A stretch of 17,006 bases of DNA from Parapedobacter lycopersici_A. GTDB taxonomy: Bacteria > Bacteroidota > Bacteroidia > Sphingobacteriales > Sphingobacteriaceae. A program made the position numbers and the translations under genes. Below are positions 1 through 7,752 of this stretch, piece after piece. Numbering within the stretch: position 1 is the stretch's first letter; every line of letters starts with the position of its first letter. The DNA lies in assembly GCF_040395035.1 (NCBI RefSeq), contig NZ_JBEBRB010000056.1, positions 1 to 17,006 on the forward strand, written 5' to 3'. Below the pieces are notes generated by a model that was not told the DNA's origin, made no database searches, and saw only the letters and a program-made list of their open reading frames with translations.

Positions 1-461
1 TGTGCCGGGGGTTGAACCTGCTGCTTGGCATGAGCCTGCTTGCGGGCGTACTCCCAGCTGTTTGGTGGCTGGCGGTTATTCCGGTAATTTACATTGCGGC
101 CATTACAGTCGTTAGCCGCGGGGAGGTTCACGGGGGGCAGCGGACACCGCTGCTTTTTGCCGCGCTGCTGTATGCAACGGTCATCGGATTGATTATTTAT
201 TTCGGCCTCTGGAAGGGCGCGGCGTGGTTTGGCTGGCTTATCCTGCTGGTATTTGCTTTTACAATTTATGCGCCATTGGCTAAGGCTATCCGGACAAAAG
301 CCCCGCTGGATATCCGTAAATCCGTAAAATACGGCGTGCTCGCTTTGATTTTTATGAACGCCGTCTGGGTGGCAGCGGCGGGTATGTGGGGCTTGACCGT
401 CGTTGTATTGTCACTTTTTCCTATATCCATTTGGTTGTCAAAAATGTTTTCGGTTACTTAA
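1..461 (+). CDS. eboC: UbiA-like prenyltransferase family protein EboC, 3' part only
   Basis: The reading frame is open from the left edge of the window, so this is the C-terminal half of a larger gene. The first readable residues, CRGLNLLLGMS, match the conserved Arg/Asn helix found in the middle of UbiA-type intramembrane prenyltransferases. About 150 residues follow with five or six hydrophobic helices and short loops, as expected for an inner-membrane protein. The Asp-rich NDxxD prenyl-diphosphate motif of the family would lie upstream and cannot be checked. Assignment to EboC rather than another UbiA homologue rests on the neighbours: eboD, eboE and eboF follow on the same strand. EboC's substrate is unknown. 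The stop is 43 bases before eboD, which suggests one operon. TTG at 12 or ATG at 39 are not likely starts, because conserved sequence continues to the window edge. Confidence 0.85.
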   Translation, partial: CRGLNLLLGMSLLAGVLPAVWWLAVIPVIYIAAITVVSRGEVHGGQRTPLLFAALLYATVIGLIIYFGLWKGAAWFGWLILLVFAFTIYAPLAKAIRTKAPLDIRKSVKYGVLALIFMNAVWVAAAGMWGLTVVVLSLFPISIWLSKMFSVT

Positions 462-504
462 CGCGTTTTTCAAGTTTGGAAGCAATACGTGTTTATTCAG
501 GAGT

Positions 505-1668
505 ATGATTAAAGAAGTTATTCAGCAGTCGTTTCAGGTCAGCTATCAGTATCAGGTACATTTTACCCGGGATTTATTTGCGGCGACCAATCCCTTATTC
601 AGGCAATTTCTCGCGGCGCATCCCGGGGCTCCGGCTGCCCGGGCTTTGGTAGTGGTAGACGAAGGTGTCATGCGGCATCATGCCCGCCTGCAAACGCAAA
701 TCCAGGCCTATTTTGAAACGGTGCCCGACGTTTCGCTCGTAAGTGGACCGATGGTGGTAAGCGGGGGAGAAGAGGCCAAGAATAACCAGGACGTGGTCGA
801 CCGGATTATCGCGGCAGTCGATCGGTACGGTATCGACCGGCATTCTTACGTAATTGCCATCGGCGGCGGTGCCGTATTGGACGCCGTGGGCTATGCGTCG
901 GCTATCGCGCATCGGGGTATCCGGCACATCCGGATTCCGACGACCGTATTGTCGCAGAATGACTCAGGAATCGGAGTGAAAAACGGGGTGAATTACCGCG
1001 GCAAAAAGAACTTCATCGGCACCTTTTGTCCACCTTTCGCCGTATTTAACGATTTTTCATTTTTACATACGCTCCCGCACCGCGCCTGGCTTTCGGGGAT
1101 ATCCGAAGCAATAAAAGTGGCCCTGATCAAGGACGCGGATTTCTTTGAATGGATTGTGCAGCATACCGCGGCGCTTCGCGAGCGCAATGCGGAAGCCATG
1201 GAATACCTGATCTACCGGTGTGCGGAACTGCACCTACAGCATATTGCGGGAGCTGACCCGTTTGAATTCGGCTCATCAAGACCGCTGGATTTCGGCCATT
1301 GGAGTGCCCACAAACTGGAGCAGCTTTCGGCCTTTGCAGTGATGCACGGTGAAGCGGTTGCCATCGGCATTGCGCTGGATGCCAGCTATTCGTATCTGGC
1401 GGGTTACCTGCCGCAGTCGGATGCCCAACGGATTATCCAGTTATTGCAGGACCTGGGGCTGCCGGTGTTCCATCCGCTGATTGATGCGACGGGTGGAGCG
1501 CATCCATTGCTGGTCGGACTGGACGAATTCCGGGAGCACCTTGGCGGACGGTTGACGATTATGCTGTTGCAGGGCATTGGCAGGGGCATGGAGGTGAACG
1601 ACATGGATACGGAACGGGTTATTGCCGCAGCAGCCATGCTTCACAACGATTTTGCCATTCAATTATAA
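505..1668 (+). CDS. eboD: EboD, 3-dehydroquinate synthase-family protein of the ebo cluster
   Basis: A 387-residue protein of the sugar phosphate cyclase superfamily (3-dehydroquinate synthase and relatives, NAD- and metal-dependent). Visible features are the NAD-binding GGGAVLD at 120-126, IPTTVLSQNDSGIGVKNGVNY at about 144-164, and likely metal ligands Glu201 (SEAIKVAL), His265 (DFGHWSAHKLE) and His281 (MHGEAVAIG). The usual dehydroquinate synthase signature (S-V-G-G-K-T-G-V-N-H) reads G-I-G-V-K-N-G-V-N-Y here, so the substrate is probably not the shikimate-pathway one. Start chosen at ATG 505, directly after a GGAG-like element at 500-503; the frame stays open upstream to 403, but that part overlaps eboC and has no family match. 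eboE begins 4 bases after the stop. The family is sure; the reaction in the ebo pathway is not known. Confidence 0.9.
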   Translation: MIKEVIQQSFQVSYQYQVHFTRDLFAATNPLFRQFLAAHPGAPAARALVVVDEGVMRHHARLQTQIQAYFETVPDVSLVSGPMVVSGGEEAKNNQDVVDRIIAAVDRYGIDRHSYVIAIGGGAVLDAVGYASAIAHRGIRHIRIPTTVLSQNDSGIGVKNGVNYRGKKNFIGTFCPPFAVFNDFSFLHTLPHRAWLSGISEAIKVALIKDADFFEWIVQHTAALRERNAEAMEYLIYRCAELHLQHIAGADPFEFGSSRPLDFGHWSAHKLEQLSAFAVMHGEAVAIGIALDASYSYLAGYLPQSDAQRIIQLLQDLGLPVFHPLIDATGGAHPLLVGLDEFREHLGGRLTIMLLQGIGRGMEVNDMDTERVIAAAAMLHNDFAIQL

Positions 1669-1672
1669 CATT

Positions 1673-2890
1673 ATGCAGACACCCTATGGGCAACTTACCT
1701 ATTGCACCAATATTCATGGAGGGGAGACCTGGCGGGATCATTTCGCAGCACTAAAAACACATTTTCCGGTGATCCGCGCCCAGGTGGCTCCCGATCAGTC
1801 GATGGGGATCGGTTTACGGCTGTCGGACCGGGCCAGCAGGGAGCTGAGCGATCCGGAGGCGCTGGCCGAATTTACCGCATGGCTGACCGAGCAGGGGGGA
1901 TATGTATTTACGATGAATGGATTCCCATTTGGCGCTTTTCATGACGACGTGGTAAAGGCGAATGTACATGCACCCGACTGGACAACAGACGAGCGTGTTG
2001 CTTATACGCTGCGGCTGGCGGATCTGCTTGCCGGATTACTCCCGGAGGGCATGGATGGCGGCATCTCGACATCGCCGCTGGCGTACCGCCATTGGCATAA
2101 CGCCACGTCCGACGATTGGAATGCGATGCGGAAACGGGCTACGGGGCATATTGCTGACGTGGCCGGACGGCTTGTCGAAATTGAACAGGAGCAGGGAAAG
2201 ATTTTACACCTGGACATTGAACCGGAACCGGACGGAGTGCTTGAAAGCGGACCCGAATTTATCGATTGGTTTGTAGGGGAACTGGTGCCGGAAGGAATTT
2301 CGGCGCTGGCCAGCCGTTTCGGCTTTACACCCACGGCGGCCGAAGCGGCAGTGAAAAAACACATCCGGCTCTGTTATGACGTGTGTCATTTTGCCCTGGG
2401 ATATGAAGTGCATGCGGAGGTTATTGAATCGCTGGCCCGACACGGTATACAAATCGGTAAATTCCAGCTCAGTGCTGCGGTCGGTGCGCACTTACCGGCC
2501 GACCGAAAGGAGCGTCGGGCCATCGGCGAAGCATTTATGGCCTTTGATGAACCGACTTACCTGCATCAGGTACTTGCCAGGTACCGGGATGGTTCAGTAT
2601 TTCGCTTCAGGGACCTGCCGGAAGCACGGGAAAGGCTCTACGATGCGGAGGCGGCTGAGTGGAGGGCACACTTCCATGTGCCGGTATTTTTTGAAGACCT
2701 GGGACTGTTAACGTCGACGCAAGCCGATATTGCCCAGGTGCTGCAACTGCAACGGAATCAATTACTGACGGGCCACCTGGAAGTGGAAACCTATACATGG
2801 CAGGTACTCCCCCCGCACCTGCAACTGCCTATTGCCGGATCCATTTCGCGCGAACTTAACTGGGTGCTCGATAAACTGAAAAATGGTTAA
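1673..2890 (+). CDS. eboE: EboE, metabolite traffic protein (xylose-isomerase-like TIM barrel)
   Basis: A 405-residue protein resembling sugar phosphate isomerase/epimerase TIM barrels. Motifs seen in order: TNIHGGETW (12-20), NGFPFGAFH (82-90), HLDIEPEPDG (179-188), CYDVCHFA (234-241), GKFQLSAA (262-269), HVPVF (335-339) and HLEVETYTW (368-376). His, Glu and Asp residues at the ends of the predicted beta strands (His90, Glu183, Asp236, His239, Glu370) could form a metal site, as in AP-endonuclease-2/xylose isomerase folds. No signal peptide is seen, so it is probably cytoplasmic. ATG 1673 is taken because it lies 4 bases after the eboD stop and gives the conserved N-terminus; ATG 1622 would overlap eboD by 47 bases. 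The name metabolite traffic protein comes from scytonemin work in cyanobacteria. The substrate is unknown. Confidence 0.9.
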   Translation: MQTPYGQLTYCTNIHGGETWRDHFAALKTHFPVIRAQVAPDQSMGIGLRLSDRASRELSDPEALAEFTAWLTEQGGYVFTMNGFPFGAFHDDVVKANVHAPDWTTDERVAYTLRLADLLAGLLPEGMDGGISTSPLAYRHWHNATSDDWNAMRKRATGHIADVAGRLVEIEQEQGKILHLDIEPEPDGVLESGPEFIDWFVGELVPEGISALASRFGFTPTAAEAAVKKHIRLCYDVCHFALGYEVHAEVIESLARHGIQIGKFQLSAAVGAHLPADRKERRAIGEAFMAFDEPTYLHQVLARYRDGSVFRFRDLPEARERLYDAEAAEWRAHFHVPVFFEDLGLLTSTQADIAQVLQLQRNQLLTGHLEVETYTWQVLPPHLQLPIAGSISRELNWVLDKLKNG

Positions 2891-2893
2891 CTC

Positions 2894-4246
2894 ATGAGAA
2901 AAACGGCTGTTTTGGATATTGTGGGACTATCTTCGGCGCTGATCGGGGATAAAACACCTTTTTTGAAATCGTACCTGGAACGGGCCCACCTGAGCCGGAT
3001 TAACCCTCACTTGCCGGCGGTGACCACTGCTATGCAGTCGACTTACTTAACCGGGCTTTGGCCCACGGACCACGGGATTGTGGGAAATGGATGGTACGAT
3101 CGGACAGACAGCGAAATTAAATTCTGGAAACAGTCGAATAAGCTGGTCCGGGGCGAATCGGTCTGGGACACTGCCAGGCAGCGGAATGCCGACTTTACCT
3201 GTGCCCAGTTGTTTTGGTGGTATAACATGTACGCTGGCGCCGACTATTCGGTGACTCCCCGTCCCAATTACCTGGCCGACGGGCGGAAAATGCCGGACTG
3301 CTATTCCCATCCGGCCGGACTGCGGGATGAATTGCAGAAGAAATTCGGACAATTTCCGCTATTCAGCTTCTGGGGACCGGGAGCGGATATCACGTCATCT
3401 GAATGGATTGCGGAAGCATCGATGTATGTCGAGGAAAAATATAGCCCGACACTGAGCCTGGTATACCTGCCTCACCTGGATTACTGCCAGCAGAAATATG
3501 GTCCCGATACCGGCCTGATTGGCAAGGAATTACTGGAAATTGACGCCTTGGTGCAGCGGTTGGTTACCTTTTATGAGAAGCGCGGGGCGCGGGTAATCCT
3601 TTTATCCGAATACGGTATCGTGCCGGTCTCCCGACCGGTTCACATTAACCGGATATTGCGGGAAGCAGGGCTTCTGGGTATCCGTGTGGAGCGTGGACTG
3701 GAACTGCTGGATGCCGGGGCCTCCCGGGCGTTCGCGGTGGCCGACCACCAGGTAGCCCATGTTTACGTGGCGGATGAAACGACCAAAAAACAGGTGGCGG
3801 AACTGCTGGAAAATGTACCGGGAATTGCACAGGTGCTGGATGATGCCGGTAAGCAGGCACATCACATCGCCCACGAGCGGGCCGGCGATTTGGTGGCGGT
3901 GGCGGAGCCAGACAGCTGGTTTACCTATTATTTCTGGCTGGATGACCGGAAGGCACCTGACTATGCACGTGTGGTGGACATCCATAAGAAACCGGGCTAT
4001 GATCCGGTGGAGATGTTCATGACATCGAAACTCCGCGCCGGTTATAAGCTGCTACGGAAGAAACTCGGCTTCCGGTACGTGATGGACGTTATTCCGTTGG
4101 ATGCCAAGCTGGTAAAAGGCTCCCACGGCGCAATTGCCGTTCCGCCCGAATACTTTCCGGTGCTGATCACGCCGGAAAGGCAGGGCACGGACCTGATAAC
4201 CCCCATTGCGGTGAAAGACCTGATTCTGGACAGTATTTTCGGTTAG
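2894..4246 (+). CDS. eboF: EboF, alkaline phosphatase superfamily / nucleotide pyrophosphatase-like protein
   Basis: A 450-residue protein of the alkaline phosphatase superfamily, closest in pattern to nucleotide pyrophosphatase/phosphodiesterases. Residues 38-66 (NPHLPAVTTAMQSTYLTG, then HGIVGNGW) hold the likely Thr nucleophile (Thr44 or Thr45) and His60. The usual metal-ligand motifs are changed: the position of PDxxGHxxGP reads HLDYCQQKYGPD (194-205), and the SDHG motif reads SEYG (238-241). A late GSHG (409-412) fits the last His ligand. No export signal is seen. It starts 3 bases after the eboE stop, so it is in the same operon, and its stop overlaps the panC stop on the other strand by 4 bases. 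Likely the last gene of the ebo operon. The family is well supported; enzymatic activity is uncertain given the altered ligands. Confidence 0.87.
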   Translation: MRKTAVLDIVGLSSALIGDKTPFLKSYLERAHLSRINPHLPAVTTAMQSTYLTGLWPTDHGIVGNGWYDRTDSEIKFWKQSNKLVRGESVWDTARQRNADFTCAQLFWWYNMYAGADYSVTPRPNYLADGRKMPDCYSHPAGLRDELQKKFGQFPLFSFWGPGADITSSEWIAEASMYVEEKYSPTLSLVYLPHLDYCQQKYGPDTGLIGKELLEIDALVQRLVTFYEKRGARVILLSEYGIVPVSRPVHINRILREAGLLGIRVERGLELLDAGASRAFAVADHQVAHVYVADETTKKQVAELLENVPGIAQVLDDAGKQAHHIAHERAGDLVAVAEPDSWFTYYFWLDDRKAPDYARVVDIHKKPGYDPVEMFMTSKLRAGYKLLRKKLGFRYVMDVIPLDAKLVKGSHGAIAVPPEYFPVLITPERQGTDLITPIAVKDLILDSIFG

Positions 4247-5085
4247 TTCAACAGCATATTGTCGATCAGCCGGACGCCATCCACCCACGCGGCGACCAGT
4301 GCTACGGACGACCGGGTCTCCGTAAATTCATCGATGGATTCGAGTGTCTGTGCATCGCATAGGGCCACGTACTCCACCTGGACACCGGGACTGCTTTCCA
4401 GGAACCGGATGGCTTCCTCACGAAGTGTTCCCGGTGTTTTTCCTGCCACATCCGTTTTTATCCGCAGCAATGCGTGGTACAGGGCCAACGCCTGCTGTCG
4501 TCCGGTTGCCGATAGACGCACGTTACGTGAACTCATGGCGAGTCCGTCCGACTCCCTGACTGTTGGGACCATAGCTAGCTTGACCGGCAGCTGAAACTGG
4601 GCAACCAGTCTTTCGACAACCTTGAATTGCTGGAAATCTTTTTGTCCGAAACAGGCAATATCCGGCTGTACGATATCAAAAAGTTTTTTGACGACCTGGG
4701 TAACGCCCTGGAAATGGCCCGGACGGTGACTGGCTTCCAGGATTTCATCCAACCGGCCGAGATCCATATGCCAGTGCTCGTCAGGTCCGTACATTTCACT
4801 GACCTCCGGCTGGAACAGCACGTGGCAGCCGGCTTCCTGAAGCAGCCGGATATCGGTTTCGATCGGGCGTGGATATTTTTTCAGGTCTTCGGGGTCGTTA
4901 AACTGTGTGGGATTTACGAATATGCTGCATACGACGACATCGGCCAACGTACGGGCGTGATGGATGAGCGTAATGTGCCCCTGGTGAAGCGCGCCCATGG
5001 TAGGAACAAAGGCCACACGCAGCCGGTCTTTCCGGACCTGTTGCAGGTGGTGGCGCAGTGTTTTCCGGGTGTTGAATCGTTTCAA
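4243..5085 (-). CDS. panC: Pantothenate synthetase
   Basis: Pantothenate synthetase (pantoate-beta-alanine ligase) joins pantoate and beta-alanine with ATP through a pantoyl-adenylate, giving vitamin B5 for coenzyme A. The 280-residue length is normal. Nucleotidyltransferase landmarks are PTMGALHQGH at 28-37 (the HxGH type ATP site, His34/His37), FVNPTQFN (56-63), RPGHFQGV (121-128), FGQKDFQQ (146-153) and SSRNVRLS (185-192). Cytoplasmic. It is divergent from the glycogen-synthase-like gene, a pairing familiar in Bacteroidota. panD, often next to panC in this phylum, is not found downstream: the ebo operon meets it there head-on with a 4-base overlap of the two stop codons. Confidence 0.98.
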   Translation of the reverse strand: MKRFNTRKTLRHHLQQVRKDRLRVAFVPTMGALHQGHITLIHHARTLADVVVCSIFVNPTQFNDPEDLKKYPRPIETDIRLLQEAGCHVLFQPEVSEMYGPDEHWHMDLGRLDEILEASHRPGHFQGVTQVVKKLFDIVQPDIACFGQKDFQQFKVVERLVAQFQLPVKLAMVPTVRESDGLAMSSRNVRLSATGRQQALALYHALLRIKTDVAGKTPGTLREEAIRFLESSPGVQVEYVALCDAQTLESIDEFTETRSSVALVAAWVDGVRLIDNMLLN

Positions 5086-5154
5086 ACGCGTAATTTTTTA
5101 TCCCGCAAAAATGGTTATTTTTTGCCGCATCTCCCGAGGGTAACCGCTAACTTA

Positions 5155-5185
5155 TTGTTATATTGACAAAAAATGATTACCTTTG
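5155..5185 (+). promoter_or_regulatory. Bacteroidota-type promoter for the glycogen-synthase-like gene
   Basis: TTG at 5155-5157 (-33 element) is followed after 20 bases by TACCTTTG at 5178-5185, an exact match to the TAnnTTTG -7 element of the phylum's main sigma factor. The predicted start of transcription is near 5192, leaving an A-rich leader of about 40 bases before ATG 5232. Read from sequence only. Confidence 0.65.
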
Positions 5186-5231
5186 CGAATCAATTTTACT
5201 TTTCTAATAAAAAAACAAAAATATTTTGGAG

Positions 5232-6062
5232 ATGGCAAAAACGAAGATTTTGTTTGTTACCCACGAGATGTCGCCTTTCCTCGAACTAAGTAAAATTTCT
5301 GAAATTACCCGTCAATTGCCGCAGGCCATGCAGGAAAAAGGATATGAAATCCGCATCCTGATGCCGCGCTTCGGCAATATCAATGAGCGCCGGAACCGCT
5401 TGCACGAGGTGATCAGGCTTTCAGGGATGAATATTGTTGTCGACAACAATGACAATCCATTGATTATCAAAGTAGCCTCGATACCTGCTGCGCGCATGCA
5501 GGTTTATTTTCTGGACAACGAGGAGTATTTCCAACGCAAGCATGTGTTTTGTGATGAGTGTGGCGAGTTTTTTGAAGACAATAATGAACGTACGGTGTTC
5601 TTCTGCAAAGGAGCGCTGGAAACCGTTAAAAAATTGGGATGGGCACCGGATGTGATCCATTGCCATGGATGGATGAGCGCGCTGGTACCCGCTTACGTAA
5701 AAACGGCTTACAAGGACGACCCGACGTTTAAAGACGCCCGCGTTGTCTATTCTTTATACAAAGAAGAATTCAATAGCTCATTGGGCGAAAATTTCCCCGA
5801 TATTGCCCTTACCGGAAACATGACGGCTGATGATATCGCACCCTACGGCGCAGGTGACTATACGGGGCTGTATCAGGGTGCATTGGCGTATTCCGATGTG
5901 GCGGTACTTACCGACAGTGGGCTGGACGAAGAAGTGTTAAATATTGTTAAAAAGAGCGATATCCAGATTTTTGAAATGGAAGACGACAAAGAATTCGAAA
6001 ATTATTGCAACCTTTACGAACAGTTTTCAAGGGTAGACCTTGAAACAGCTGTAGAGGCTTAA
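5232..6062 (+). CDS. Glycogen/starch synthase-like protein, one-domain GT5
   Basis: A 276-residue protein matching only the N-terminal Rossmann domain of GT5 glycogen synthase (full GlgA is about 480 residues). Similarity shows in KILFVTHEMSPF (5-16), the helix SKISEITRQLPQAMQEKGYEIRI around 20-42, MPRFGNI (44-50) and APDVIHCHGWMSALVPAY (138-155). The KTGGL ADP-glucose loop of true GlgA is replaced by residues ELSKI (18-22), and the C-terminal catalytic half with its E-x7-E motif is absent. The gene is intact, with a good promoter, so this is a natural short form, not a broken gene; short forms beside panC are usual in Bacteroidota. Start ATG 5232 is preferred to TTG 5226. A role in glycogen synthesis is doubtful; it may bind a sugar nucleotide or act as a partner protein. 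An acidic tail ends the protein. Confidence 0.85.
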   Translation: MAKTKILFVTHEMSPFLELSKISEITRQLPQAMQEKGYEIRILMPRFGNINERRNRLHEVIRLSGMNIVVDNNDNPLIIKVASIPAARMQVYFLDNEEYFQRKHVFCDECGEFFEDNNERTVFFCKGALETVKKLGWAPDVIHCHGWMSALVPAYVKTAYKDDPTFKDARVVYSLYKEEFNSSLGENFPDIALTGNMTADDIAPYGAGDYTGLYQGALAYSDVAVLTDSGLDEEVLNIVKKSDIQIFEMEDDKEFENYCNLYEQFSRVDLETAVEA

Positions 6063-6082
6063 TTTTGTATAATTTCTTTGTG

Positions 6083-6132
6083 GATGAAACACACCTGGCT
6101 GCAATCCGACTGCGTGACATGGGTGTTCCATC
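6083..6132 (+). repeat. Imperfect inverted repeat in the leader of the DUF4270 gene
   Basis: GATGAAACACACC (6083-6095) is nearly complementary to GGGTGTTCCATC (6121-6132), with one mismatch and one bulge, around a 25-base loop that itself holds GCA/TGC pairing. There is no T-run after it, so it is not a standard terminator. It could form an mRNA hairpin between the glycogen-synthase-like gene and the DUF4270 gene. Confidence 0.35.
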
Positions 6133-6148
6133 AGACCATTAAATAATA

Positions 6149-7612
6149 ATGATTCGGATGAAATATCTTAATAGAGACTTATTGACATTGTTAATAAGTC
6201 TTTTTGTTTTGGGAAGCTGTGAAAACCCCTCAAGTATCGGTTTGGATGTACAACCCGGTGATGAAATCGTTGGCGTGCTGACTGATACGCTTACTCTGCA
6301 TGCCGTCACGCTTAAGGATGACAGTGCGCGGTCAAATTCATTCAATCAGACAACCTTTGGATTGCTGAACGACCCGGTTATTGGCAAAACCACGGCCGAT
6401 TTGGCCCTCGCAATCGGCAAACCGGCTAGCGTACCCCGCATCCGCGAAGATGCCGAAATTGATTCCGTTATTCTCGTGCTGCCGTACGGGAACGAATATT
6501 TTGGTGATTCTACCGGCTCGTCGTTTACGTTACAGGTACGCCAGTTAGCGGAAGCATATGCCGATGGTAATTATTCCGATAAGGAATGGGCGGTAAGCGA
6601 CGAAGTACTGACGACGAAGCTGGTGAAGCGGTTTGCCTATAAGGATACCGTGCGTGTTTATAAACACATCGACGAGAAAGATTCGTTAGTTAAGGCCGAT
6701 CCTCAATTACGGATGGCACTGCCCGCAACGTTTTTCAGAAACCTATTCAGCGAATCAATAGATTCTGCATCCATATCCACCGAGAAAGGGTTTAACAACC
6801 ACGTAAAAGGACTTTACCTCAGTGTAGATGAAGCATCAATGACCGGTACCGGGGGATTGATCACGTTCCGGGGTGCAACGGATGTAACCGGGATTGAGCT
6901 TGTATACCGGCAGCCGAACGGAAAGGACGGCGACGACGCGGCAATCGATACCTTCCGCACGTTTCTGCCAACGACCGTATCCGCATCAAACAGTTTTGCG
7001 GCACGGATCTCTTCTTCAATCAGACATGAGTACACGGCCGAGGTTGCTGCACAGCTGGCTGATCCGGCCGGCAATTTCGAGACGTTATACCTACAGGCAC
7101 CGGCAGGACTCCGGGCTAAGCTGAGTCTACCGCATATTGACTCCCTCAAAGGGCTCGACATCGCGATCAATAAAGCTGAACTGGTTATTTATGTGGATCA
7201 AGGGTCGACGGGGGATGATTTCGGTTATTATGCGCCCCGGCTTACGCTATACCGCGAGGATATTGCCAACCAGCGGCAGCCGGTACCGGATGGCGACAGC
7301 CGGAGCGACGGCCAGCGGTTTTCGGGTGATGCGCGCAGCCTTTGGTATCGTTCCAACGGTTATTGGCAGGCTTTCGGCGGAGCCTACGATAAAGATCAGC
7401 AGCGTTATATCTTCCACATCACTTCGTTCGTACAGGATCTACTGCGCGACCGGATAAAGAATAATGAATTTTTCATTGCTCCGGTATCGGAGGGAGACCG
7501 GAATGTGCCGTATCAATCGGTGCTGAATACCGGCAGCCGGGCGGTCATCGGCGGTGGAAATCACCCGGAATATAAGATGAAACTGAATATCTATTACACG
7601 AAATCCAATTGA
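6149..7612 (+). CDS. DUF4270 domain-containing lipoprotein
   Basis: A 487-residue predicted lipoprotein. The N-terminus has charged residues, a hydrophobic run (LLTLLISLFVLGSC) and a lipobox with Cys24. The mature protein opens with SSIGLDVQPGDE and contains stretches typical of DUF4270, such as repeated beta-rich segments, DSVILVLPYGNEYFG, a late FHITSFVQDLL and the ending KLNIYYTKSN. The function of this family is unknown; it is restricted largely to Bacteroidota and sits in the same neighbourhood (panC, short glycogen synthase, glmS) in many of them. ATG 6149 gives the best signal peptide; ATG 6158 is an in-frame alternative that keeps the lipobox. It follows the previous gene by 86 bases and is followed by a clear terminator. 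It probably lies in the periplasm or at the outer membrane. Confidence 0.85.
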   Translation: MIRMKYLNRDLLTLLISLFVLGSCENPSSIGLDVQPGDEIVGVLTDTLTLHAVTLKDDSARSNSFNQTTFGLLNDPVIGKTTADLALAIGKPASVPRIREDAEIDSVILVLPYGNEYFGDSTGSSFTLQVRQLAEAYADGNYSDKEWAVSDEVLTTKLVKRFAYKDTVRVYKHIDEKDSLVKADPQLRMALPATFFRNLFSESIDSASISTEKGFNNHVKGLYLSVDEASMTGTGGLITFRGATDVTGIELVYRQPNGKDGDDAAIDTFRTFLPTTVSASNSFAARISSSIRHEYTAEVAAQLADPAGNFETLYLQAPAGLRAKLSLPHIDSLKGLDIAINKAELVIYVDQGSTGDDFGYYAPRLTLYREDIANQRQPVPDGDSRSDGQRFSGDARSLWYRSNGYWQAFGGAYDKDQQRYIFHITSFVQDLLRDRIKNNEFFIAPVSEGDRNVPYQSVLNTGSRAVIGGGNHPEYKMKLNIYYTKSN

Positions 7613-7636
7613 GCGGTATTGATCGCCAAAAAGAAC

Positions 7637-7674
7637 AAAGGGGACATCCGATGGACAGTCCCTTTTTCTTTTTT
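7637..7674 (+). terminator. Rho-independent terminator after the DUF4270 gene
   Basis: GGGAC (7641-7645) pairs with GTCCC (7658-7662), with an inner TCC/GGA pair closing a GAT loop. The hairpin is flanked by AAAG upstream and followed by a T-rich run (TTTTTCTTTTTT, 7663-7674). It separates the DUF4270 unit from glmS. Confidence 0.8.
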
Positions 7675-7752
7675 ATAATTCCTGGGCTGTTTGGCAGCAT
7701 AATTGCGCATGAACCGAAAAGCTTAAATTGTCGATAAATTCAATATAAAACT

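Noticed and set aside
403..504. Longer N-terminus for eboD (ATG 403)
   Set aside because: It overlaps eboC and adds residues with no family similarity; ATG 505 gives the normal N-terminus and has GGAG just upstream.
4627..5166. 179-codon open frame on the plus strand opposite panC
   Set aside because: It is a shadow of panC, which carries all family motifs; the antisense translation shows no recognisable domain.
5232..6062. Glycogen-synthase-like gene as a pseudogene
   Set aside because: No frameshift or leftover C-terminal half is found after the stop, and the short form is common next to panC in Bacteroidota.
7703..7730. Promoter for glmS (TTG 7703, TAAATTG 7724)
   Set aside because: The -7 element lacks one T and the spacer is 18, so the match is too weak to list as a feature.
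7675..7752. glmS ribozyme/riboswitch in the glmS leader
   Set aside because: The leader is too short and shows none of the ribozyme's paired core; such ribozymes are known mainly from Firmicutes.
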